From Citrus sinensis (taxonomy: Eukaryota > Streptophyta > Magnoliopsida > Sapindales > Rutaceae), in assembly GCF_022201045.2 (NCBI RefSeq), contig NC_068559.1, positions 21,955,501 to 22,019,500 on the forward strand: DNA of 64,000 bases, given 5' to 3'. Positions 10,901 to 21,468 of this stretch are shown here, piece after piece. The notes beneath the pieces were generated by a model, which was not told the DNA's origin, ran no database searches, and saw nothing but the letters and a program-made list of their open reading frames with translations. The position numbers and the translations under genes are program-made. Positions within the stretch are counted from its first letter, which is position 1; every line of letters starts with the position of its first letter.

Positions 10901-12782
10901 GTCCCCAAGGTGGACCAATTGCTTTCCTGTGATAAAGAATTAGGAGACTGGAGTTTCTGTGCTGGTTAATTGTGGATAAACACCATAATTTATCCCATTA
11001 GTTCATGTTTCTATTCTTATGGAATTTATATGACCTCAATTCCAGCTATTTACTGTATAATGATGACATGCATAGTTATTTGCCAGAAGTTTGTTCACAT
11101 CTTTATTTGCAGGTACTGGTTATACGCCGCTGTTAATTGTAAGTCTTTATTGGTGACAAATGATGAGATGAGAGACCACTTGTTTCAGTTGCTAGGCACT
11201 TCATTTTTCCCAAGATGGAAGGAAAAACATCAAGTATAGTTCATTTCTTGAACAGCATATTGTGATTTATTGATATTTTATGATCTTTGAGGTGCCAGCA
11301 TTCCCCTTTTGCATATATTATTGTCATGCATTGGGCATGAGTAGCCTCCTTGTTGATGCTTATAGATGGGAGAGTTCAAGATGCTTGAACTTGGTAGCTT
11401 CTAGTTACAAGCCTTAACCTTGAGTCTTCATCATTATTTCAATCCCACGTATCTTGTCTATAAGCACTTCATGTAGCCTTATGCACATGGGTTAACATCG
11501 ACGGTTTTGCTTTAATATTAAAGAAAGATTATCAATAAAGATATGTTGTGTTCAATCACTGAAGAATCTTTTAAGATATGCTGTTTTAAATTTTGATGAA
11601 AATCATAATAAAAATATTGTACAATGCTTAGTTATGTAAAATGATGAAGGCACAGTATTTACTAGATAAAAAAATTTTTCATGTATTTTAACAATTATCT
11701 GGCATAGTAAATATCACAAAATTTGTCTATCAAACCTCTCCTGTTTCTCTTCAAATAATAGGGAAATCTGTTTGGGTTTACATTTATTATTTTGTTTGCT
11801 GCTTTAGGAAGAGAGGTTTTTAAGAGGATGCTCAAGACATGGAGATAATTTTTTCATTTTTGTCCCCTTTTCTTCCATAAGATTATTCAGTTGGCACGAT
11901 GATCAACCCTCTAAATAGTTTTTAGATATGAATTGGTTAAGTGTTGTCATTTGGGTAATCATAATTGTACAAAGGGAGATCCTAAATTGGTTTCTTATAG
12001 CCTTTTTTATAAAATTAAAATGCTTGAAGATTTTTAACTTGATTAAGAATAAGAAATACTTAAATTACAATTAATGGGATATTGGGGAAAATTAGATTGT
12101 GTCTATTGATAAGTGAATGATGCTACTGACAATGTGTCATCTTCAAGGCTTACCATTTTGGGCGCTCGAATTTGGAAAAAAGAAAATTTTCAATTAAATT
12201 TTGAATCTATTGTTTCTGTGCTGATTTTGGTAGTAGAGTTTTATTTTTTGTCTTGCACAGCTACTCGTTTGTGGGATTTACATTAATAGTTGATCCTTTT
12301 CTGGTTATGTTCTCCAATATGGTTTCTTTGAAGTTCTTCTAGTGAGCAAAATTTCAGATTTATTTGTTCTTACTGTATAGCAGACTACTTTATCACTTGT
12401 GTCACTTATAGATACTTATAGATGATATCAGATGTTGCACTGATTTGGAAAAAGCAATGATGGAATTTGTCTTTTTCGTCAACAATTTGCAGATTCGATT
12501 GTCAGTCTCAAGAGATGGACTTAACCTGCTCATGCCGCCTCCTTATTCAATTGTCATTCAGGTGAGATGATCAATCAACATACCTTTCCGGTGTTGGAAG
12601 TTAATTAAGTTATGGAGTTATTGACAGACATGAATTCGTGTTGGGTTATACAAATGCAGGAATCAGAAAATGGTAGTTGGCACGTGCCAGTGATCACAGG
12701 TGATGATCTTGAGGCTCCAAGGCAGTGGTTGTGTGCAACCAGAGCCAGGGTTAAATCATTGCATTCTTTGTTCTCAAATTAA
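7996..12782 (+). CDS. PRORP1: Proteinaceous RNase P (PRORP1-like), organellar
   Basis: Protein-only RNase P, which cleaves the 5' leader from precursor tRNAs. Exons: 7996-9192, 10053-10142, 10225-10406, 11113-11233, 12493-12561, 12660-12782. They join in frame to 593 residues (Arabidopsis PRORP1 is about 570). The N-terminus (MLRGNFLTPSLIRTSPFL) lacks acidic residues and looks like an organellar transit peptide. PPR-type helices follow (e.g. VDPNEATFTSVARLAVAKED), then the split zinc site (C358/C361 with H561/C578), then the NYN metallonuclease domain with the expected aspartates D413 (VIDGAN), D488/D489 (NDDW) and D507 (TNDE). All key residues are present. The transit-like N-terminus favours PRORP1 over the nuclear PRORP2/3. 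Downstream sequence near 12867 may be 3' UTR or an alternative last exon. Confidence 0.93.
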
Positions 12783-13249
12783 TGTGCTAATTCTTAACCA
12801 AAAGTTGACGAGTTCTTAAATGAAAATCAATTTTGTATTCGTACATTTATTTTCTTTCAACTCTTCAGAAATTGGTTGAAGCGTGCACTGTTGAACGGGA
12901 AATGTCAGAGATCATCTGTTCTCCTTCTCAATGCACTTGAAACTAAGGATCCACATAAAATTCTGCCGAAATTGTGTGCGATTGAGAATTGAAATGAAAA
13001 ATATATACATGGAGTAATCTAATAGACGACGATATTCAATTGTGACACGTTAAGTGGTGCCGTCTAATTAATTTAGAGTCTCAAGATTATTTATAGACAG
13101 GGTTATAAAATTTTATCACTTGTCTTAACACTAGAAAATCTTCTATAACCTCACGAGTGGCGTTACTCATGGTGGGGCGAGTGACTACAAAATTATGTCA
13201 CGTGATTACTTGCTCGCTGTGGCAAGATGCGTCACAAGAACTGAAATAC
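12783..13249 (+). other. PRORP 3' flank / probable 3' UTR
   Basis: The stretch between the PRORP stop codon and the MULE duplication. An acceptor-like site near 12866 and exon-like sequence to about 12990 suggest a spliced 3' UTR or an alternative tail. No other gene is visible. Confidence 0.45.
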
Positions 13250-13258
13250 AAATGAAAA
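13250..13258. repeat. Left 9-bp target-site duplication of the short MULE
   Basis: AAATGAAAA at 13250-13258 is repeated exactly at 14699-14707, flanking an element with long terminal inverted repeats. A 9-bp duplication is the Mutator-family hallmark. Confidence 0.9.
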
Positions 13259-13352
13259 GGGTTAATTTCGCCCTGCCTCCAAAATTTTTCAACATTTTTC
13301 GCCTGCACCCAATTGTTTCAACTTCTTTCACCCAAACCGTCAGTTTGGCTGT
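13259..13352 (+). repeat. Left terminal inverted repeat of the 1.44-kb MULE
   Basis: Imperfect inverse of 14597-14698, matching over nearly the full arm with small gaps. Confidence 0.9.
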
Positions 13353-14128
13353 CATTTTAATGGTTTCCGTCTGAATATTATCTTATTTGAATTTAAACTT
13401 GTTAAATTACCGAAAGACCAAATCACCCTTCAATTTAACTACTGGTACTAAGTCATTTTTTGTAATTCTCAATTACTAAAAAATTATCTCCATTAAGAAA
13501 TTACTGAAATATTATTTTATAAAAGCAGAAAAATATTAAAAATTTTAATTTTTTTTTTCTTGAAAGGTTATTCATACGAATTATATCTGAGCTTAAATCT
13601 TGTCTAATAATCTCAAGAACAGGAGCACGATTTTAATTCCCACAAATTCTTAGAATTTTCCACCAAAGCATGATGCTGAAACACTAGGCAGGTTATACCG
13701 AAATCTCTTTCCATATTGTCGATGACAAAGCTACTACCATGATCTCCATTGTCTAATGAAAACAGCACCAACATGACCGCACCAACTCTCCATAAACCCT
13801 CGTCAATTTTCACACCACCGCAAACTCACCTCATTCCCCACTCTAAACCCAAAAGCCAAAACTCTTGCTGCGTAAACCCCAACCATCACCCAAATCAAAC
13901 AAATGGCACTCAAAAAGAAGCAAGGCGGAAAAAAAAAAATGAAAGCCATGAATAGAGAAAAGTGAAAAGAAGAAAATGAAAAATGTTATTTAGTTAGTAA
14001 ATGGGTTTCAAATTGGATGCTTTTTTAGAGACATTTGGGATTTCTCAAAATTGTTCGAGGATTTACGCGATCTAGGAAGTATAAGAAATGAAGAAAAAAT
14101 GAAGCAGAATAGACAACAAGAAAATAAA

Positions 14129-14386
14129 ATTCACTACTTTTAGTGTTATAAACATATATTGTCACCCAGTGCACTGAAGCACCAACTATATATACAATTA
14201 TAGTTTGAGCAAAATGTAAAACTTATTATGGAATTCACTAAGTAAATGGAAGCACCATTTGTGATTAATGGACTCACCACTTTGAAAGTGAATTCACTAC
14301 TTTGAGTTTTATAAACATATATTGTCACCCGCTGCACTGAGGCACCAATTATATATACAGTTATAGTTTGAGCAAAATGTAGAACT
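14129..14386. repeat. Pair of direct repeats inside the MULE
   Basis: About 95 bp at 14129-14223 recur at 14292-14386 (period 163) with roughly 10 differences. Both copies carry ATAAACATATATTGTCACCC and TATAGTTTGAGCAAAATGTA. The intervening spacer repeats part of the unit (GGAATTCACTA). Confidence 0.85.
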
Positions 14387-14596
14387 CGAAAAATGAGCTT
14401 ATCTTTATCTATTGATCTTCTTTAAAAAACTCGCAAAATATTGTAATAACATAAATAAATCTTTGTTACAAATTTTCTTATCTAATTCTAAAGGATTTGC
14501 TTCCAAATTTACAGCACACTATTCTTTCAAATTTATAACAGGATTATTAATTTTTACAACTGAATTTCTCATTTTACCCTTTAAGCGTTAAAGATA

Positions 14597-14698
14597 ACAG
14601 CCAAACTGACGCTTTTGGGTGTGCGGCTAAAGAAGTTGAAACAATTGGATGCGCTGCGGAAAATGTTGAAAGATTTGGGGGCAGGACAGAATTAACCC
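14597..14698 (-). repeat. Right terminal inverted repeat of the 1.44-kb MULE
   Basis: Inverse of the left arm; it ends in ...GAATTAACCC, followed at once by the right 9-bp duplication (14699-14707). Confidence 0.9.
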
Positions 14699-14941
14699 AA
14701 ATGAAAAAACAACAAATCAATTGCGTCTACTTGTAGAAGCAAGTAATACACAAGTCACAAAACAAACTTCACTTCACTACCAAAGACTGTTCAGAAGCTC
14801 AACTAACCAACTCAGGCCAGTTTCTAGTTTCAACGTTAATTAGATTTGAGAGCGAGCGAGGTGCTATATACCACCTACGTGAAATCGTTTCACGTGAATA
14901 GTAGCAAGTATAAAGCAGCATATTTCATTTGTGCCTGCCGT

Positions 14942-14962
14942 ATGTTCGACGAAATTACATAA
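14942..14962 (+). promoter_or_regulatory. Short upstream ORF in the presumed leader of the carrier gene
   Basis: ATG at 14942 and TAA at 14960 encode six residues (MFDEIT), 45 nt ahead of the chosen carrier start at 15007. Whether it is transcribed depends on the unknown transcription start. The 14708-15006 stretch is otherwise the gene's promoter/leader without recognisable elements. Confidence 0.35.
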
Positions 14963-15006
14963 ATTGTCTTCTGAGGCATAGGCTTCACGCTGACTTTGAC
15001 ACTAGC

Positions 15007-18000
15007 ATGATGTTAGAAGACAATTTGTTTGCAAGCCATGCCATTGCTGGCGTAGGATCGGTGGCTTTAGCCTCGTCCCTCACTTACCCTCTCGACACAA
15101 TCAAAGTCCTTAAGCAGGTAAAATCAAAAGCTTCTTCTACTTGTTTGTTTATCATCATGAAGTGATTTGCAACGTTTTTAATTCTATGATCGGTTTATTT
15201 TGTTGTAAAAAAAACAGGTGGGTTCGGGTTCCAACAAACAATTAAGCTCACTTCAGGTTCTCAATAGACTCGGTTCTCTTTCAGGTAAATGTTTTGCATT
15301 GCCCTTTTTGTCTATTACTGCTTTGTGGGCAACGATTAATTTTTGTTATATCTTGAACTATTGCGTTAAGTTTCTTATTTTCAGGGAAAGAAATCCAAAA
15401 TGTAAACATGAATAGACTACAGGGTGCTAGAATACTTCTCAGTGTGTAGCAATCGCTTCAGTTTGGTGTAGATATATCATCTTAATTTCCTGGTTATTCC
15501 TTATTTCTGATATTTTGTGTAAATGATTAGTGATATCTTCTTGTTTGATAAAAAAAAAAAAAAAAAAAGGCTTGTATAGTGGCTTGGGATGGTCGACTTT
15601 GGGAAGATCTTTCGGTATGGGAGCCCGATTTGGAGTCTATGAAATTCTGAGTGCCTTCTATAAAGGTATTGATTTCACTCCATTTCTTTCATTATTATTA
15701 TTATTATTATTATTATTTAATTGTGGTTAGAATTTTCTTGTTTTAGCTTGAATGCCTATATGATTGGTAATTAGGGATGGCAATGGGGAGGGGAGGGGAG
15801 GGGACCAATCTCCCCGTACCCATCCCCAACATTTTGCGTATGCCCCCGTCCCCTCCCCATCCCCGTCAAAATTATTTAAGAGAATCCCCATCCCCTCCCC
15901 GAATAATAACAGGGGATCCCCGAGGGTCCTCGATCCCCGAATAACTAATACATTTTTTTTTTCGATTTTGAGTTAATCATATTAAAATAAAAAATTCAAA
16001 TAAAAGTAAAATTCGAAATATATCTTACATTAGTATCCATTACAAAAGTCACATACATTAAATTAGTAAGTAACGCAGCATGCAAGGGATACAAACTATC
16101 ATGAACAAATTAATAGCCTAATACAAAATTGTTACAAATAAAATCAAATTTAGATTCAAAATTAACTTTTCAATGGTGGCGTGGGCATTTTATAAATGTG
16201 GACTATTCCCTTTACAGCACAATAGTTAAGTCGAAGCAAATCAAGAGCAAATATTATATTAGATTAGATATTAAAATTGTAATTTGTTGTGGGCAATTAT
16301 AACATCTAAAAATAAATAAAAAATAGATTTAAGTTTAAAATATTTAATGAATATTCAAATTAAAACAAAAGTTTTGGGCTAATAGAATCTGTTTGGTCTT
16401 TTTAATGTCCTAAATAAAAATTTAGGACTTTAATTAGTTAATTAGGCCTAAAAGTTTAATAATATAAATATTTTGATATTTTTTTTATTTTTACCAGTAG
16501 TTATAATTTTATAATTCAATTTTTATTATTTATTTACTAGTAATTTTAAAAAATAAAAATTAAATTAAAAATTAAAATGGGGAAATGGGTAGGGGATGAG
16601 GATTCCACCTCATCCCCGTCCCCTCCCTGAATAAGAAATTGGGTAAAAAAAAATTCTCGTCCCTTCCCCGAATAAGAAATTGGGTATGAAATTATCCTCA
16701 TACCCTCCCCAAATGGGGAAAATCCCCGAGGGTACCGGTCCCCGTGGGGATTTTTGCCATCCCTATCGGTAATATTTGCATAGACTCCATTTATCTTCGT
16801 TGTTAAAGATTGACAATGCCTAGAGGCTTATAAATTTCATTCTATAGTTTGTCGTTGGGGGAGCTGTCATTTTTCTCATTACGGTGAAGAAGATCGTGTT
16901 TGCTTTAGAAGATTCTCATGTCTCCTTTTAAGATATAGGCTTTATTGATTCCTTAATGAGACTTGGAGACCTCTTTTAAACTTCAAACTTCTGGATGAAA
17001 GGACTTTTTTGGCTCTTTACATTAGGGCATAAAACCCTATTGAGGTTGAAAGGTATTTTGGAATAGTAGACTATTTACTGCACTCCAAATATTTTTTAAA
17101 GAAAAATTAAAACTTTAATAGAACGCTTGCCAAGTTTGATTTAACTCTTGTAAGTACATTGAAGTTTGGTGAGGTGAGTATGAATTATCATAAAGCGTGT
17201 TAATTGAACAATGACCTCTTTTATCGCAACTGCAAGTAGAAGAAATATAAATCAGGGATTTTTTAGGTTACTGTGTACTGCTGTTATAGTTGCATTCCTA
17301 AGAGTTCATTTGAGATAAGTTCTGGATCCCCGAAAGTAAATTTGACTGAACTTCCTACTTTCATGATTACTGAATGTCTTGTTTGTGGCTAGCAACGTAG
17401 TGGCTTACTGACTAGTAGCGTGTATTAGGAAATTTGTTAATGTAATTCAAGTTAATTCTCATGAATTGTGGAATATAGTAGTCTTACTGAATTGAATTTT
17501 GCTCAATAATGCTGTACAGCTTTCAATCCATTTATATGGTGGTTACAATTGCTTGTGTGTCAGATGGTCGGGAAGACAATTATGTGTATGTCTCTGAGGC
17601 CCTAATGGCTGGAATGGTAGCTGGTGCTGCAGAAGCCCTTATAAGCTCTCCATTTGAACTTATGAAAGTGAGGGCGCAGGTCTCCTCAGCCATTCGAGTT
17701 CAAAACTCTACATCTGTTGCAGAAAATGTAACTGTCGCACCTGTCATTAGAAGACTACTTCATGGGTATACTCCTGATCTGAAGGCATTGAGCCACTCCT
17801 CTGGTCTTTTGTCTATATTGACCAACAAATATCCAGATTTGATGGGTGCCTTACAAGAGTACCCTTGGATGATGTCTGGGTCTGGAAGACCACCATTAGT
17901 AAGCAGCGTCAGGAGGCCATCTGATATTGTCTCCTTGGAAGGATGGGGTGCATTGTGGAGAGGTCTGCGGTCTGGAGTTGTTCGAGATTCTGTTTTTGGT

Positions 18001-19752
18001 GGCATATTCTTTTCAAGCTGGCAATTCCTACACCGAGCGATGCTTGATTGGAAAGCCGTTGGGATGGATCCTGAACCCAGGTATAAGATATATCCTTCGA
18101 TTGTATAAAGATTTTCCAGTAGCAGTATGCTTCCTGTCATGTTTTTGTTTCTTATTTTGGGCATGCTTATTTCTTATATTATCATGATACATTTCAAAAA
18201 AAAGAAAGAAGTTGGTTCGGTAAATATTTGGGAATTTCATTCACCAAATGTGTGGATTTGGAATTTTTATGCCTTTCTTACCCCTGTCTTTGTCTGCATC
18301 TTGCATTATTTACTTTGTTTAGTGTTCAAGGTGAAATGGATCTATAGAATGCTTTCTTTCCATTATTTAAACTTCTGGCAGTATCAAGAATGTTGATTTA
18401 AGTGTCATTTTATAGGTTTTAGGAATTTCTGCTAGTATTCGAGAATTGAGATTATGCCACTACAAACATGCATTGTATTGCTTGCTGAATGTCTATTTCT
18501 TCTTCTTCTCGTTTTCTTCTCCTTCTTCTCCTCCCAAGCTTCTCCCAGGAGGATTTCATGTTTGAATTTACCGTTTGTCTTATTAGCTACAATAGTACTA
18601 GCTGGCTGTTGCCTTGTCGGGAAGTTCTAAATGAGCTTTCATATTAGATGAATTAACCTATTTTCTGTCATTATTTGATGCTTTAAATAATGTTTAATAG
18701 CTTTTAGACGTCAATTAATTCTTGTATCTGTGTTAATCTCCAAGTTTCCTTGCGTTCTTTTAGATCTGATGAAGAAATTGGTCCCCTGCCTCCTTTATAT
18801 GTGAGTCTTGCTGCTGGATTTTCCGGTGCAGTTGCTGCCGCAGCATCTCATTGCTTTGACACTGCCAAAAATCGATCACAATCTATTGTGCTTCCAAAGG
18901 TATGTTATTTGCTACGGGCAGAGTTTGTTTTGTCCTTGTGTGAATATTTAATGACCTCATTGCATTAATGCTGTGAAATTAGTTTGGAAGCAATAATTTA
19001 ATGTGTGAACCATACTGAGGTGAAGATTTTGTGTAACCATTTTGAGGCACTTCTGTGAGATGGTCCTAGGTCAGGATGGCTTTTCTACCTAGTGGTAAAG
19101 CTTTTTCTGCTGATCCTCGCATATATTACAAAATTTAACCACAAATCTTAGAGCTCAGTGGTTTTAGTAATGAGTTGATTTTAGGTAAATATGATGATGA
19201 ACTGTGTTTCCTAGGTGGACTAAAAAGTTTTGGTTAGCCCATCTCGTGTTGTATATGTAGCATCAACTGTTAGATGATTCAGATACCAAACTGTTGCAGT
19301 GTTGCACGCATCATGCCAAAAATAAACTTGTATTTGAATGAATGATTCTCTTTGGTGATTGATCTTTCCATTTTCCTACTCTTATCTTATTTCATGCACT
19401 GGTCTTTTTGTATATAGTTTAGGTATTTATTCTGTTCTTTTGATCTCAATGCTTAAACACCAACATCATATGAGAGTAGTCCGTTGCTATGGTTCTCTTG
19501 AATCATTTTGCTTCTATTTACATTGCATACTATTGTAATCCTATTGTCTGATTGCAGTATGTGTCAATGGAGAGGAAGCTTCTGAAATGGAATCGACCAG
19601 GGAAAAGGTTTGAAAGAGCTACAGGGATCCACCCTGCAGATCGGAATCTCTTGTTCCGTGGCTTTTGGTTGCGGATGGCTCGCAGTGGGTTTGCATCATT
19701 TATGATTGTAGGAAGTTATTACTTAGCTGTTGATTATCTTGTTTCAAGATGA
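15007..19752 (+). CDS. Mitochondrial substrate carrier family protein
   Basis: Predicted inner-membrane solute transporter of the mitochondrial carrier (SLC25) family; the substrate cannot be read from sequence. Exons: 15007-15117, 15218-15284, 15570-15665, 17564-18080, 18764-18899, 19558-19752, joining in frame to 373 residues. The three carrier repeats show the degenerate signatures SLTYPLDTIKVLKQ, SSPFELMKVRAQV and SHCFDTAKNRSQS. The first lacks the usual Arg after K-x, and in the third His replaces the helix-breaking Pro. A matrix-loop insertion of about 90 residues follows the second signature (from about VSSAIRVQ to SDIVSLEGW). The start is the first in-frame ATG after a stop-free but Met-less stretch. 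The third intron is 1.9 kb and hosts a hAT-like element. Confidence 0.87.
15691..15717. repeat. (ATT)n microsatellite in the carrier gene's third intron
   Basis: Nine ATT units just downstream of exon 3. Confidence 0.9.
15772..16765. mobile_element. hAT-like non-autonomous element with GC-rich ends, in an intron
   Basis: The 994-bp unit begins TAGGGATGGCAATGGGGA and ends ...GATTTTTGCCATCCCTA, so the outer 12 bp form a perfect inverted repeat (TAGGGATGGCAA). The flanking octamers TTGGTAAT (15764-15771) and TCGGTAAT (16766-16773) match 7 of 8, as expected for a hAT 8-bp duplication. Subterminal zones about 150 bp long carry many copies of CCCCGAATAA, CCCCGTCCCC and TCCCC motifs, while the middle is strongly AT-rich and has no coding capacity. 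Confidence 0.88.
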
Positions 19753-21468
19753 ATAATTAGGCAGAGATTTGCCACTGGCTATTAATTTGCATTCTATTCA
19801 GTTTTTGCCCAATAGGAGTTTCATTTCAAATAGCAAATCACTGTTTAAGAATCCCTCTCTGTCCTGTTCCAGAGTAAAAATTAAGCGGCAAAAAAAAAAA
19901 CATTACTTGAATTGCACGGTATTATCATGTGTTTGTTATTTAAGCACGGCAAGTGGAAATAAACTTTTTTTTTTCTAAGTAGACAGATATTCTGAAAGCA
20001 AGCGGATGAATTACTATCATACATATCTTCTTTGTCGTGTCTCGTAAAAGCAACGAGTTGGACTCAAGTCGCCTGATACGCGGACAGAATTTACGCTTTT
20101 CAAATGGCAATTTTGTTTCCTCAATCCAACAAGGAACATAGCCTGGAGTTTTCTTTTGGCCTTTTTGTGGTCTACAAAACGGCTCTACATAATATGATCG
20201 AATCTTATGAAATGATTATTTTGTTCATATCTACATCTACTAATGCCAAGAACTCCACCCGGCACTGTTACAGACAATTGTTCGGGAAAATTTATGCCCA
20301 TTTTATATTTTTTCGTTATCTAGTCCAACCAACTAGTTGTGATTATTGATACGTACGGTGTGATCGCTGTCGTGTGATTAGATGTTATTGATTTTTATTA
20401 ATATTTTGATCCTTCAAAAACAGTGCCCAAATTGTGGTCCATGAAACTCTTAGGGTCACCGTGATCGAATGTCCCATTACTTCATTGGACCTAAGGTCGA
20501 TGTGGTGGGTGGTTAGCTGCACGAGTCTTTTCTTTTATTTTTCGGAGAGAAACTCGCATGAAATAAAGTTTGTAAACCCTCGTCAATAATCACATTTCAA
20601 AATGGGGAAAAAAGTATCTTTTTTTTTTTTTGCTTGCTAAAACGATAGCTATTTCATCCTCAGTTTTTAAAATATAACCCAAAATATCCTTTTATAAATT
20701 TATAATGAATTTACTATATAATTCATTACAAGTAAAATAGAATTTTTAATTAAATAAACACAAATTATTTTAAAATAAAAATCTTAAAAATAATTAAATA
20801 ACATCGAATTTTCTTATAGATGTTTTTTTTAATTTTGTTTGAAATTTTATTTTAAACTAATTTATCATTATTTAAAAAATTTATTTGTCCTTGATAAATT
20901 ATACAATATATTAATAAAATAATTTTTTAAACTATTGTTTAAAAAATACAGATAAAATATATTATTGTTTAAATAATAACAATAAAATAAATTATTACAT
21001 CAAAATTTTTAAAATTTACTGTTCTATCACCAGCACAGCGTGTCAAAGTGGTGAGCAGCCCATCTACAATGTTTTCTTTATTTTTTAGATTATGCACGAT
21101 TCGTGAGTCTTCTTGTCTGTGGGAATTGTTTATACACGTGAATTAGATATTTTTGTTTGTGTTTGGGCCTTTGTGTGCTGGACATATATCGACAAAAATA
21201 ACTAAATAAATAATAATAATAATAATAATAATAATAAAGAATATTCATTCATGCGGTTCGTATAAATGTGGTGGTAAATAAAACAACAGTTCATCCCCCA
21301 CCATAAAACCAAAACTAAAAGCAGTACGATTCCACTTGTAGTCTGTACTGTCGGGAAAAAAAAAAAAAAAAAACAACCAAACACACGGAGAGTTTTGGAG
21401 AATATAGGATTTTGAGTGAAAAAGGCTGGCTGGCTGGCTTAGGCTTACAGGAGGTACAGGTGGTGGAT
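19753..21468. other. Intergenic, AT-rich: carrier 3' end to ClpS1 promoter
   Basis: The first part should hold the carrier 3' UTR and the last part the ClpS1 promoter/5' UTR. 20600-21010 is extremely AT-rich, and a (TAA)n microsatellite lies near 21208-21237. The short open frames here (e.g. 20104-20349) show no domain. I see no gene. Confidence 0.55.

Larger units (their letters stand above)
13259..14698. mobile_element. Non-autonomous Mutator-like element (TIR-MULE), 1440 bp
   Basis: It starts with GGGTTAATTTCGCCCTGCC and ends with its imperfect inverse. The terminal inverted repeats run about 94 bp on the left (13259-13352) and 102 bp on the right (14597-14698). Both arms share blocks such as CCAATTGTTTCAACTTCTTT and GTCAGTTTGGCTGT. 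A perfect 9-bp duplication flanks the element. The interior has no transposase. It holds a moderately GC-rich block (about 13600-13960) with short open frames on both strands, and a duplicated 95-bp segment (14129-14386). Mobilisation would need a transposase from elsewhere. Confidence 0.92.

Noticed and set aside
13613-13955. Two overlapping frames inside the short MULE as genuine genes
   Set aside because: They are under 70 codons, on opposite strands, and lie inside a transposon with no start context. Kept only as a possible captured fragment.
20104-20349. 81-codon frame in the carrier/ClpS1 spacer
   Set aside because: Composition and lack of domain suggest chance.
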